From: Actinomadura atramentaria DSM 43919
Lineage (GTDB): Bacteria; Actinomycetota; Actinomycetes; Streptosporangiales; Streptosporangiaceae
DNA: 64,000 nt
Assembly: GCF_000381885.1 (NCBI RefSeq)
Contig: NZ_KB907208.1
Location: forward strand, 682,001 to 746,000
Direction: 5' to 3'
The notes beneath the pieces are model-generated. The model was not told the DNA's origin and made no database searches. It saw nothing but the letters and a program-made list of their open reading frames with translations. This document shows positions 1 through 7,194 of this stretch, in pieces (position 1 is the first letter of the stretch; each line of letters opens with the position of its first letter). The position numbers and the translations under genes are program-made.

Positions 1-282
1 CGCCTTCACCACCTGGTCCAGGCCGCCCGCGCACTGCACGAACGTCGCCGCCTTCCCCGGCTCGGTGAGCGCGGGGGAGTCGAGCTTGCCGAAGTAGGTG
101 ATGGCGTCCCCGTCGACCTCGGCGCGCGTGAGTTCCATGACCGTGCAGCCGTTGTTCTTCAAGACCTTGTTCGCCGTACCCAGCGCCCGTTCCAGCGCCT
201 CCTCCTGCGAACTGCCGCCGCCGCAGGCCGCTGCCAGGGCCGCGGAGGCGGCAATGACGATCCCGATTCTGATGTTCCCCAT
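1..282 (-). CDS. Secreted lipoprotein, N-terminal part (runs off left edge)
   Basis: Reading leftward from an ATG at 282, the protein begins with a short basic n-region, a hydrophobic stretch and a lipobox ending in ALAAAC, followed by a GGGSS linker. This marks an exported, lipid-anchored protein whose mature part starts at Cys20. About 94 residues are visible before the window ends. A poly-G stretch sits just upstream of the ATG as a possible ribosome site. I do not recognise the mature domain. It could belong to the element or to flanking DNA; the left element boundary is not in view. Confidence 0.75.
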   Translation of the reverse strand, partial: MGNIRIGIVIAASAALAAACGGGSSQEEALERALGTANKVLKNNGCTVMELTRAEVDGDAITYFGKLDSPALTEPGKAATFVQCAGGLDQVVKA

Positions 283-360
283 GATTCCCCCCCGACCCGT
301 GTGTACCCAGGTCAGCGAGGTTTCTTACGCGTCTCGGGACCGACCGTTAACCTGATCTGC

Positions 361-657
361 GTGATCACCGTGTATGCCGTAGCCCCCGCCGACGACCCTG
401 CGTATCAGGGGAAGGCTCCGGGCACTCAGATCCTGCTGGGTAAGCGGGACTGCGCGACGGTCGAGCTGGCCCGACAGGCGGTGGAGGAGCTGCGCGAGCA
501 GTATCCGGGCCTGGAGATCGCCGGGGACATCGGTCCGGCCGGGATGCGGGTCCCACTCAACATCGACCGCCTCTTCCAGGAGCACCCGGGCGGCGTCCAG
601 GACACGAACGGCAACTGGGGAGATCAGGGCTGGACCTGGTACGCGGGCAAGAACTAG
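361..657 (+). CDS. Small hypothetical protein, 98 aa
   Basis: The likely start is GTG at 361, although the frame stays open upstream to 301. The product is soluble and slightly acidic, with no membrane segment or cysteine motif and a Trp/Gly-rich tail (WGDQGWTWYAGKN). It is divergent from the lipoprotein gene. I do not recognise a family. It resembles the short accessory genes common on actinomycete mobile elements. Confidence 0.55.
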   Translation: MITVYAVAPADDPAYQGKAPGTQILLGKRDCATVELARQAVEELREQYPGLEIAGDIGPAGMRVPLNIDRLFQEHPGGVQDTNGNWGDQGWTWYAGKN

Positions 658-779
658 ACGCGTGTCCAGAAGTTCTGGGACCTGTCAGGCGTTGCCGGTA
701 TCGCGGGCCGCCCCTGCATGGCAACTGCTGGCCTGCTCCGTGACTCGACGGATGCCTAGCTGGTGCCCTAGCCGTAGTC

Positions 780-1262
780 TTGGCCGCTGTGAACGAGCTA
801 GAGGCGGTAACGGTCAACTGGCGGTGGAGTCCGATCGGTGACGACCCGTGGGAGAGCCTTCTTGGCCTGGATCGGGCGGGGAAGCTCGTTTTTCCTTCAG
901 TTCGGAGCAAGCAACCGGGTGTGTACCGCCTCCTGTTTCTGAACCACTCCAGGTATGACGCATACATCGGGGAGTCCGCTGACCTGCGGCGACGGTTCCA
1001 GGGTTACCGGACGCCGCACGCTTCGCAGAGCACGAACATCAAGGTCAACAAGGCGCTGGTGGAGCACCTGATCGTCGGCGGTGCAGTCGAGGTGGAGATC
1101 GCTGTGGGCTGCCATGCCGCCCTGTCTTTCGCTGGAAGAGATCATCTCCCGCTACCGCTGGATAAAAAGGCCAACCGGGTCCTGTTCGAGCGCGCGGCGG
1201 AAGCCAGCGCCGCCTCGGCGCATCACCGCCTGCTGAACTGGTCCGAGCCGTTCGACCTGTGA
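780..1262 (+). CDS. GIY-YIG-like nuclease domain protein
   Basis: The 160-residue protein carries GVYRLLF followed by AYIGESADLRRRFQGY around residues 47-75. This is the GVY...YIG...L..R pattern of GIY-YIG endonuclease domains (strand, helix, conserved Arg). Enzymes of this fold cut DNA and occur in repair, restriction and homing proteins. A clear catalytic Glu further on is not obvious to me, so activity is uncertain. The start could be TTG at 780 or GTG at 789. It stands alone between small element genes, so its substrate cannot be inferred. Confidence 0.65.
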   Translation: MAAVNELEAVTVNWRWSPIGDDPWESLLGLDRAGKLVFPSVRSKQPGVYRLLFLNHSRYDAYIGESADLRRRFQGYRTPHASQSTNIKVNKALVEHLIVGGAVEVEIAVGCHAALSFAGRDHLPLPLDKKANRVLFERAAEASAASAHHRLLNWSEPFDL

Positions 1263-1291
1263 GCTAGAGGCCCGCGCTGCAACACCGGTGA

Positions 1292-1579
1292 TCAGGACAG
1301 CCCGGCCGAGCCGGGGTGGGGTTCGCCCCAGATGAGCCGGTAGACCGCCGAGACCGTGGTGGCCAGGTCGGTGACGTTCTCGTTCTCGGGCAGGACGCGG
1401 CGCAGCTCGTCGACCAAGCCGTGGGCGGCGTCGCGTTCGCGGTGAAGCAGGCTCACCTCGGACTCGATCAGGTCGAGGAACGCGTCGACCTCGGTCTCGT
1501 CGTAGCCGGGCCGCAGGCGGGTCGTGCTGAACTGTTTCCCCCGGACGTCCTCGGGGGTCAGCCGGTAGTCGTCGCTCAT
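1292..1579 (-). CDS. DivIVA-domain protein (short)
   Basis: At 95 residues this is only the N-terminal part of the DivIVA fold. It starts with LTPEDVRGKQFSTTRLRPGY followed by DETEVDAFLD and a short coiled coil, which is the standard DivIVA start (the conserved F and R lie in the membrane-curvature-sensing loop). Full DivIVA/Wag31 proteins are 200-400 residues and organise polar growth in actinomycetes. Short forms like this one are common accessory paralogues. The ATG at 1579 is well placed. The role on the element is unknown. Confidence 0.8.
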   Translation of the reverse strand: MSDDYRLTPEDVRGKQFSTTRLRPGYDETEVDAFLDLIESEVSLLHRERDAAHGLVDELRRVLPENENVTDLATTVSAVYRLIWGEPHPGSAGLS

Positions 1580-1656
1580 GGAGGCGTTGTAACACGCCCG
1601 TTGGTTTGGCGCGCGGAGTTCCAGCTAGGTCCGCCCACGGGCGCTAGCGTGGATGG

Positions 1657-1962
1657 ATGGACGAGGTTCCCATCCCCGCGGATGTGCGTGAGCGACTGTT
1701 GCCGACAGGCGCCCGAGCCCGGCGGGTGAACGCCGAGCTGATCGAAGTGGTCGACGAGGCTGGCGACGTCCTGGGCCAGGTGCGCGGGCAGGGCCCGTTC
1801 CTCCCGGTGTTCAACCATCCCGAGCACGGGCTGCCCACCGAGACTTGGGGCTTTGGAAGCATGGGCCTCATTGACACTGAGGATGCGGCGCTGCGCCTGG
1901 TCGGGTACGGCCACTTCACCCATCAGGTGGTGAAGCGGTCCCGCTCGGAAGGCGCGAGCTGA
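1657..1962 (+). CDS. Hypothetical protein, 101 aa
   Basis: An ATG start heads a run of small rightward genes. The protein is soluble, acidic at the N-terminus and basic at the C-terminus (VVKRSRSEGAS). It ends one base before the GTG codons of the next small gene, so the two are probably cotranscribed. I do not recognise a domain. Confidence 0.6.
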   Translation: MDEVPIPADVRERLLPTGARARRVNAELIEVVDEAGDVLGQVRGQGPFLPVFNHPEHGLPTETWGFGSMGLIDTEDAALRLVGYGHFTHQVVKRSRSEGAS

Positions 1963-1963
1963 C

Positions 1964-2140
1964 GTGGTGGCAGGTCGCAGGGTGTCGGTGGTGGCGGACT
2001 GGTGCGCCGCCGACGCGACGGAAGAACAAGCCGCGCAGATCCGTGAGCGCTTGGTCGTCGCGCTGGAGCAGACCGGCCTGCCTTTGAAGATCACTACGTA
2101 CATCGAGGAGAACCCGCCTGTCGACGAGGTGGATGGGTGA
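1964..2140 (+). CDS. Small hypothetical protein, 58 aa
   Basis: The start is GTG at 1964 (or 1967), directly after the stop of the upstream gene, and the gene ends in a GTGA overlap with the next one. The sequence includes a Trp-Cys pair (ADWCAADATEEQ) and an amphipathic helix. Base composition and tight coupling to both neighbours support translation. Family not recognised. Confidence 0.5.
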   Translation: MVAGRRVSVVADWCAADATEEQAAQIRERLVVALEQTGLPLKITTYIEENPPVDEVDG

Positions 2141-2436
2141 CCGGCGACCCGATTGCGGAGCTGAACCGCGAGGAGTGGAAGGACGTTCCGTACTCGCTGG
2201 AGCTGCGGGGTGGCCATAAGGATGGGGAGCGGATCGAGTGGCATGAGCTGCCAACGGTGTTTCGCGTCCCGATGTCGACCGAACGTCCCGAGGTATCCCG
2301 TTTTCCTTTGTGGATGCTTCCGCCACTCGACCCAACCCGGCCGCACGCGTACCTGCCGGACATTCAGGTCGCCGACTACCGCCGTACCTATCAGGTCACC
2401 GACGACGGCGCCCACGTATATGAGCTGTGGGACTGA
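2137..2436 (+). CDS. Hypothetical protein, 99 aa
   Basis: A GTG start overlaps the preceding stop by four bases (GTGA), indicating translational coupling. The protein is soluble, with alternating charged and aromatic residues and no recognised motif. It appears to be the last gene of the 1657-2436 run. It resembles small orphan proteins of actinophages and integrative elements; function unknown. Confidence 0.6.
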   Translation: MTGDPIAELNREEWKDVPYSLELRGGHKDGERIEWHELPTVFRVPMSTERPEVSRFPLWMLPPLDPTRPHAYLPDIQVADYRRTYQVTDDGAHVYELWD

Positions 2437-2520
2437 TCGCGGCTGTTCGCTGTTGGTGCGTCTTGTTCGTAAGTGTTCGTTTCGCGGACCTGGGAGGGCC
2501 AGGTTCGTAGCGTCCCGGGC

Positions 2521-2793
2521 ATGAAGGTGAAACCGATACCAGGTACGCCGTTCGGGATCGTTCTGGGTGCGGGGCGAGCGTGGCTGATGTGTGCCGTGTG
2601 TGGGGGGGACCAGCAGGCGGTTCTCGCTGGCGCAGGCCGACAGGAGCAGGCGGTTGCCTGTGTCGTGGGGTTGGTTGCGGTACCACCGGTTCACGCGGAA
2701 GCATCACGCGTGTGCGGTGGCGACACGGCAGTTGGATTAGCCGCCCAGATGGAGCGAATGGTGGAGGAGCACGGTGACCTGTCCGAGGTGTGA
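2521..2793 (+). CDS. Doubtful small protein, possibly frameshifted
   Basis: An ATG at 2521 begins MKVKPIPGTPFGIVLG and a CAVCGG motif, which look protein-like. The rest of the reading frame (after about 2610) has an unconvincing composition, while a different frame (from about 2609 to a stop at 2675) reads as a basic, protein-like stretch (LRYHRFTRKHHACAVATRQ). A frameshift near the run of seven G at 2602-2608 would join the two and give a normal small zinc-binding protein. I cannot decide between a frameshift and a spurious frame. Confidence 0.3.
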   Translation: MKVKPIPGTPFGIVLGAGRAWLMCAVCGGDQQAVLAGAGRQEQAVACVVGLVAVPPVHAEASRVCGGDTAVGLAAQMERMVEEHGDLSEV

Positions 2794-2947
2794 AGGCGAG
2801 CTGGGGGAGCACCCGGCCCGGTCGCGGATGAGCGTGGAGCGTGAGGAGCGGATCTGCGCGGACTGCGGATTGGACGAGGCCGTGCGGGAGAGTTCGGAGC
2901 TGGCGCCGATCCCGCCGAACGAGTGGCCGGTGCGGCGTTCTGCTTGA
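2774..2947 (+). CDS. Small zinc-ribbon protein, 57 aa
   Basis: Reading from GTG at 2774, the product starts VTCPRCEGEL and has a second pair, ICADCGLDEA, about 25 residues later. This is a four-cysteine CxxC...CxxC zinc ribbon with an acidic C-terminal tail. The spacing and SRMSVERE-type linker are typical of small phage or element proteins. It lies immediately before the CRISPR repeats. Any partner or target is unknown. Confidence 0.6.
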   Translation: MTCPRCEGELGEHPARSRMSVEREERICADCGLDEAVRESSELAPIPPNEWPVRRSA

Positions 2948-2989
2948 AACTGTCAGACCCCGGGGATAGCGTCGGAGACGTGAGGTTGA

Positions 2990-3078
2990 GTGTTCCCCGC
3001 GCATGCGGGGATGATCCTCAGGCTGTGTAAGGCTTACCGGTCTTACCGATGTGCTCCCCGCGTATGCGGGGATGCAAC
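2990..3078 (+). CRISPR. Two-repeat, one-spacer type I-E CRISPR remnant
   Basis: Two 28-base repeats lie at 2990-3017 and 3051-3078, separated by a 33-base spacer (3018-3050). Both carry the CCCCGC...GCGGGG palindrome and the GTG start and GGGGAT core of actinomycete type I-E repeats. They differ at a few positions (GTGTTCCCC versus GTGCTCCCC; ATGATCC versus ATGCAAC at the ends). Repeat and spacer lengths match type I-E. No cas genes are in the window. Confidence 0.8.
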
Positions 3079-3254
3079 GACCCGGCCGCCAGCCGGGGAC
3101 GTCTTCATTGAGGAGTGAGCCGTCAAGGCACACAAAGCAAGACCTCGCAAACGCCTTTGGGCGTCTTCGCTTCATCGAGGTGCGAGCTATCACTGGATAG
3201 CGTGGCTGATCCTCAACTGTCGCGGGGGCTTCGGTTCCCGCCCTTCATCGCAAG

Positions 3255-3285
3255 AGCCCCGCTTCGGCGGGGCTTTTTGCTTTTG
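3255..3285 (+). terminator. Rho-independent terminator
   Basis: AGCCCCGC and GCGGGGCT form a perfect 8-base stem around a TTCG tetraloop (3255-3274), followed by a T-rich tract TTTTTGCTTTT. It ends the stretch 3079-3254, which holds no gene I can support. The terminator faces rightward, so some transcript, possibly including the CRISPR remnant, runs through this stretch. Confidence 0.85.
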
Positions 3286-3361
3286 GCTCGATCGGTATTG
3301 GCTCGGCGCTTTTGGCCTCGTGCGGCCCCACTTCCCTCTTGGCCGGCGGTAGCGTGGTGGA

Positions 3362-3805
3362 GTGGATGACGAGCTGCTGCACGAGTTGGTCACGGGCCTG
3401 ATGCGCGAGGTCCGCAGCGAGGCGGTCGGCAGACACGAGGTGGACGAACGTGTCCTGGTGGCTTGGGCGACCGAGCGTCCGGTCGTTTTCTGTGGGGAGC
3501 CACTGGTCGCTTCGGCGCGGTCTGTGCTGTCGCTGGTGAACGACTCGGGCATCCCGTTTCGCGAGCAGCAGCTGGACGAGACCCTGCTGAAGGGGTCCGA
3601 TCCCGATGCCGTGCTGCTGGCGGGCACCGCGCTTACGAGCAAGGGCAGGCGCCTGGTGGTGGAGGCGTTCATCCCCGAGGGCAACAGCTTGTGGATGGCG
3701 TGGATTGAAGGCGACCCGATCGAGTGGGTGGGGGAATTCCGTCAGGCCCGGCTGCCTGCGATACCGAAGTGGATCGGGCGTCTGTTGGGCGTGCTGGAGC
3801 GGTAG
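3362..3805 (+). CDS. Hypothetical protein, 147 aa
   Basis: A GTG start at 3362 lies shortly after the terminator. The protein is soluble and well balanced in composition, with no cysteine motif beyond a single FCGEP and no membrane segment. It ends with an amphipathic helix (PKWIGRLLGVLER). I do not recognise a family. It begins a new transcription unit that probably also covers the next gene. Confidence 0.6.
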   Translation: MDDELLHELVTGLMREVRSEAVGRHEVDERVLVAWATERPVVFCGEPLVASARSVLSLVNDSGIPFREQQLDETLLKGSDPDAVLLAGTALTSKGRRLVVEAFIPEGNSLWMAWIEGDPIEWVGEFRQARLPAIPKWIGRLLGVLER

Positions 3806-3937
3806 GTTCGATCTCGTTCTCCCCGGCATGGTGCGGGAGGACGGGCCGCGTGGTGGCTTTTCATCAGGCTGGTTGGGATGCTGCTGCGCGGCCACCGAGC
3901 AACTCTTTCTACAGTTCGGGCCTGTCACTCGATCACC

Positions 3938-4309
3938 GTGGCTCGCATGGAATGCACACTGACTGACCTTCGTCAGCGGGGCCGCGAGATCGTGTCGTCG
4001 CTGCCCTACACCGGGCCCATCACCGTCACCTCCCACGGCAAGCCGATCGCCCAGCTGGTTGCGCACGAGGCGACCGACCACCTGTGCCCGGAGTGCCACT
4101 GCATCAAGGGACACAAGATGGACTGCTCGCGTTCGCGAATGCCTGCCCGACCCGAGCCGGACGAGCCGATCGGACAGCCGGTTCCCGGGCAGTTGTCGAT
4201 CGACGACATTGAGACCGCAGGCGTGGTGTATGTCAAGGACGACTCCGACGCCACTGACCGGATGCGTGCGCAGATTGCTAGGCAGTGGATGCGCGGGCTG
4301 GAGATCTAG
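3938..4309 (+). CDS. Phd/YefM-like antitoxin-fold protein with Cys-rich insert
   Basis: The first 40 residues (TLTDLRQRGREIV...GPITVTSHGKPIAQLV) match the pattern of Phd/YefM antitoxins: a helix, a turn, then the ITV...GKPIA strand used for DNA binding and dimerisation. A CPECHCIKGHKMDC cluster follows, which could bind zinc, and then an acidic C-terminal region. No toxin gene follows in frame, so this is a solitary member or a regulator. The likely start is GTG 3938; ATG 3947 is an alternative. Confidence 0.55.
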   Translation: MARMECTLTDLRQRGREIVSSLPYTGPITVTSHGKPIAQLVAHEATDHLCPECHCIKGHKMDCSRSRMPARPEPDEPIGQPVPGQLSIDDIETAGVVYVKDDSDATDRMRAQIARQWMRGLEI

Positions 4310-4335
4310 GGGTTGAGCGACAGGGTTTGGGCTGG

Positions 4336-4635
4336 TCAGCCGCGGCAGGTGAACTTACGGCACCGGCGGCAGTAGCCGTTGCGGACGTCGACGATCCGCT
4401 CGGAGAAGAAGCCGCATGCGGGGCACTTGATGGCTGGGGGCTGGTCTATGACCTCGCCGTCGCCGTAGGTGACTCGCGCCCGCATCACGCGCGGCCAGGC
4501 GGGCGGGATCTTGAGCGCGCCGGGCTCTGGCAGGGTCTCTTCGCGCCAGAGTTCGTCCGTGTCGTAGTCGATCAGTTCGATCTTGATGGGGAACTGCTCG
4601 GGGCGAAGGTCGAGGAAGGCGGTTGGTGAGGCCAC
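4336..4635 (-). CDS. Small zinc-finger protein, 99 aa
   Basis: The C-terminal 35 residues contain CPACGFFSERI followed by YCRRCRKFTC, which makes two cysteine pairs spaced like a treble-clef or zinc-ribbon site. The N-terminal two thirds are a soluble beta-rich region. It is transcribed against its neighbours, with an ATG at 4635. No family recognised; nucleic-acid binding is plausible but is inference only. Confidence 0.6.
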   Translation of the reverse strand: MASPTAFLDLRPEQFPIKIELIDYDTDELWREETLPEPGALKIPPAWPRVMRARVTYGDGEVIDQPPAIKCPACGFFSERIVDVRNGYCRRCRKFTCRG

Positions 4636-4718
4636 CGCACCACGTTAACGCTGCGGCTTGGCAGCTGGTAGTAACTCGCACATGGGGAACTGCCCGACGT
4701 CCTACAAGGCTGGCGGGC

Positions 4719-4949
4719 ATGATCACCGAGAACGAGGCGACCGGCCGACCGGTCGAGCTGGACGAGAACACCCGGCGTGAGATCCACAAGCTGTGGAGCG
4801 TGCTGGAGCTGATCGAACGGCACCTGTGGCACAAAGCCAACAGCAACGCGATCTTGCACTGCGCGTCTGACGTGCTGTACCCGCCGCTGTATACGCGTGT
4901 GCAGCACGCCCTGGCCACAGCCAAGCGGCTGATGGGGGACCAGCGGTGA
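4719..4949 (+). CDS. Hypothetical helical protein, 76 aa
   Basis: The ATG at 4719 opens a six-gene overlapping run (4719-6258). The product is mostly helical and acidic at the start (ENEATGRPVELDENTRREIHK). It ends in a GTGA overlap with the membrane-protein gene that follows. A TAGTAACTC element shared with other intergenic gaps of this mobile element lies about 48 bases upstream. Function unknown. Confidence 0.55.
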   Translation: MITENEATGRPVELDENTRREIHKLWSVLELIERHLWHKANSNAILHCASDVLYPPLYTRVQHALATAKRLMGDQR

Positions 4950-5392
4950 CGGCCGCCGACGACGCCAAGGAAGGCTGCCTGCTCGCCGGGTTGGCCGCGG
5001 TGGCGCTGGTGGGTCTGCTGGTCCTGGGCGCGGGCGGCTGGGCCGGGCTGAAGGCGTTCAACCGGTACCAGGCGCGCGAGGAAGCCCACAACGCCGCGAC
5101 GATCGCCCGGGTGCAAGCCGAGAACGAGCAGCACGTCAACAAGCTGCGGATCGCCGCCCAGGAGCAGAAGGTCCAGATCGCCAAGCAGGATGCCCAGATC
5201 CGCTTCGAGCAGGCCAAGGGCGTCCGGGCCGCTCAGGACGAGATCTCCCGCACGCTCACTCCGCTGTACGTCCAGATGGAGATGATCAACGCGCTGGAGG
5301 AGATCGCCAAGTCCGGCAAGAACAACACCGTGGTCTACCTGCCCTCGCAGAACGGGCTGCCGCTGACTGCACAGGCGGGAGCGGGCAAGTGA
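4946..5392 (+). CDS. Single-pass membrane protein with long coiled coil
   Basis: GTG start in a GTGA overlap. Residues about 10-35 form one strongly hydrophobic segment (LAAVALVGLLVLGAGG), followed by about 75 residues of charged heptad-like helix rich in Ala, Gln and Glu, then a conserved-looking tail (NNTVVYLPSQNGLPL). The layout, one anchor then coiled coil then a proline-containing tail, recalls phage and prohibitin-like scaffold proteins. I cannot assign it to a family. It is coupled to genes on both sides. Confidence 0.6.
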   Translation: MTAADDAKEGCLLAGLAAVALVGLLVLGAGGWAGLKAFNRYQAREEAHNAATIARVQAENEQHVNKLRIAAQEQKVQIAKQDAQIRFEQAKGVRAAQDEISRTLTPLYVQMEMINALEEIAKSGKNNTVVYLPSQNGLPLTAQAGAGK

Positions 5393-5748
5393 GCCAGGTG
5401 ACGAACGTGATGCTGTCGATCAGCATCCTGGAGGACCGCGAGCTGGTCGACGTGCTGAACGCGCGGGCCAAGGAACTCCACGAGGCCAAGTTGCTTTACC
5501 AGTACGGGCTGCACTCGCTGACCGAAGGTGTGCTCGGGGGCTTGTGGGGTGGCACCAAGGTCCCCGCATGCACGCTGTTCGGCGGCGCGTTCAACTACCT
5601 GAAGCTTGAGGAGTACCTGAAGCTGATCGCGCAGATCGAGTGGATATTTCCGCGCAGCGTCCAGGTCTTCTACATGGACGAGGGCGACGATGGGTGGCAC
5701 GTGTACTGGCCGCACCAGGGAGCCCGCTCCGGGGGGCGATCAAGGTGA
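5389..5748 (+). CDS. Hypothetical protein, 119 aa
   Basis: A GTG start overlaps the membrane-protein stop. The product is soluble, with a helical N-terminal half and an aromatic C-terminal half (VQVFYMDEGDDGWHVYW). It ends in another GTGA overlap. Tight coupling suggests that its product works with, or is made at the level of, the upstream membrane protein. Family not recognised. Confidence 0.6.
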   Translation: MSQVTNVMLSISILEDRELVDVLNARAKELHEAKLLYQYGLHSLTEGVLGGLWGGTKVPACTLFGGAFNYLKLEEYLKLIAQIEWIFPRSVQVFYMDEGDDGWHVYWPHQGARSGGRSR

Positions 5749-5906
5749 CCCGCAAGCACTTCGCGGCGGTCGCCGACGTGATCGCCGGCATTGAGGACGA
5801 ACAGATCCGCCGCCAGGTGGCGCGCGAGATGGCCTATGCCGTCGGCCGGTTCAACAGCCTTTTCAACCGGTCGCGGTTCCTGGAGGCGTGCAATGCCGCC
5901 GAGTAA
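5745..5906 (+). CDS. Small helical protein, 53 aa
   Basis: Translation from GTG 5745 (GTGA overlap) gives a compact helical protein (VTRKHFAAVADVIAG...FNRSRFLEACNAAE). Its pattern of basic N-terminus, IEDEQIRRQVAREMA helix and FNR...RFL recurs in small genes of actinophages. The role is unknown. The stop lies inside the start region of the next gene. Confidence 0.55.
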   Translation: MTRKHFAAVADVIAGIEDEQIRRQVAREMAYAVGRFNSLFNRSRFLEACNAAE

Positions 5907-6258
5907 GCACGCCGCGCGCATCGCCGAGCTGGAGGCCGCGCTGGACAGCGTGTACACCGAAAGGGCCCGCCTGGTGGCGTTCTTGGCTGCCTCGTACGAT
6001 TCGGTGATCATCAACCGTGATGACGCCTGGCCGCTGGTCTACGTCAAGAGCCCGTTCGGCCAGTTGAGTTGGCACCTGAGCGAGGACGACGTCGAGTTGT
6101 TCGAGCACGTGCCTGACGGGGGCGCCGACTGGGACGGGCACGGTACCGCTGAGAAGTACGAGCGGCTTCGCGCGTTGACCAACCTCACCGCGGCCCGGCG
6201 GCGGCTGGCCTCCGCGCGTTCTAGCCGTTCGCGTCGGAGACCAGTGCGATCTGTCTGA
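5893..6258 (+). CDS. Phage-like hypothetical protein, 121 aa
   Basis: The ATG at 5893 overlaps the preceding gene. The N-terminus is a coiled coil (IAELEAALDSVYTERARLVAFL). The C-terminal part carries WDGHGTAEKYERL, a motif I associate with small proteins of actinobacteriophages, followed by a basic tail of SRSRRRP. Function unknown. It closes the six-gene run. Confidence 0.6.
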   Translation: MPPSKHAARIAELEAALDSVYTERARLVAFLAASYDSVIINRDDAWPLVYVKSPFGQLSWHLSEDDVELFEHVPDGGADWDGHGTAEKYERLRALTNLTAARRRLASARSSRSRRRPVRSV

Positions 6259-6309
6259 GCTGTGTCCGCACCAGCGTGTCCCGCTGGTGCGGACAAGAAA
6301 GGAATCACC

Positions 6310-6657
6310 ATGGCGATCGGCCTAGACTTCGACGGCCCCGTGCACCGGTATAGCCGTGGTTGGGATGACGGCACGATCTACGACCCGCCTGCCGAGGGCG
6401 CCGTCGAAGGCGTCCATGAGCTGATGAAGCGCGACGCGGTGTTCATCTTCACCGCTCGGACCAGCCTCTTGCTGGTCGGCGCGTGGCTGATCCAGCACGG
6501 CATCCCGGCCCTCCTCGACAACGGGCGTCATCAGTTCTGGAATCGCCGCGAGTTGGTGCTGGTCACCAACCGCAAGCTCCCGGCCCGTGTATACATCGAT
6601 GACCGTGCCTACCGGTTCACCAGTTGGGCGCAGGCGTTCGAGGAGCTAGCGTTCTAG
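6310..6657 (+). CDS. HAD-like phosphatase-fold protein
   Basis: The 115-residue protein starts MAIGLDFDGPVHRY, with the DxDG of HAD motif I. It then has a Thr in FTART (motif II position) and VYIDDRAYRF near the end (motif IV, DD). A short core without a large cap is typical of phage and polynucleotide-kinase-like HAD proteins. The likely role is phosphate hydrolysis on a small molecule or nucleic acid; the substrate is unknown. AGAAAGGAATCACC gives a good ribosome site before ATG 6310. Confidence 0.65.
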   Translation: MAIGLDFDGPVHRYSRGWDDGTIYDPPAEGAVEGVHELMKRDAVFIFTARTSLLLVGAWLIQHGIPALLDNGRHQFWNRRELVLVTNRKLPARVYIDDRAYRFTSWAQAFEELAF

Positions 6658-6718
6658 TTTGCTCAGCCCAGCAGCAAGGTCCGCCGGGTCCAGCTCAGCA
6701 CTGGGCTCGGTGAATGTT

Positions 6719-7021
6719 TCAGCGTTCGGGGCTCATCGGTCGCTCTGTGACATACCGCAATCGCTTCTCGAAGAGTTTCTTTGCTGCCGACACGTCGCCG
6801 TTGGCCACACCCACCATCGCCACTGCGGCGGTGAGAATGACGTCCGCCAACTCGTTCAGGACGTCTTCCTGGGAGTGGCATATGCCTTTGCGGGGGTTCA
6901 GGCCGCGTTCGCCGAAGTGCGCTTCGATTGCCTCGCCATATTCCTCACCGATCTTGAGGATCATGACCTGGGGGTCCAGATGGTCCAAGCGCCCGTGAAG
7001 GAAGCCGACATCGTTCCACAT
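6719..7021 (-). CDS. MazG-like nucleotide pyrophosphohydrolase
   Basis: In 100 residues it shows KIGEEYGEAIEAHFG and, later, VLNELADVILTAAVAM. These are the EExxE and ExxD metal-binding helices of the all-alpha MazG/dUTPase-like superfamily, which hydrolyses NTPs to NMP and pyrophosphate. Phage and element copies are thought to clean the nucleotide pool or alter alarmone levels. The size fits a single MazG domain. It lies downstream of the lanthipeptide genes on the same strand but is separated by about 170 bases of non-coding or decayed sequence (7022-7194). Confidence 0.8.
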   Translation of the reverse strand: MWNDVGFLHGRLDHLDPQVMILKIGEEYGEAIEAHFGERGLNPRKGICHSQEDVLNELADVILTAAVAMVGVANGDVSAAKKLFEKRLRYVTERPMSPER

Positions 7022-7194
7022 GCCTCTGATCTGCCTCTCTACGTGCGATGCGTTAACCGAGCGTTACCCGTTAAAGCGTCCCACTGGCAGCGCAGGCACC
7101 AGCGCACCGAGATCCTTCGGCCGCACCACCAGCAGATCGTCACCCGGAGTTGGACCGGCTTACGTTCCGCGCCGATGATCGGTTTTCCCATCTC

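Noticed and set aside
2396..3193. 265-residue open frame on the minus strand across the CRISPR repeats
   Set aside because: It contains the characteristic spurious peptides made by translating type I-E repeats (IPAYAGST, HPRMRGEH) and is otherwise Arg/Pro-rich. It is an artefact of the repeats and the overlapping plus-strand genes.
7064..7159. Short minus-strand frame reading DDLLVVRPKDLGALVPALP
   Set aside because: It looks protein-like but has no start codon and is only 31 codons between two stops. It is possibly the decayed tail of a lost gene between the lanthipeptide operon and the MazG-like gene; too little to annotate.
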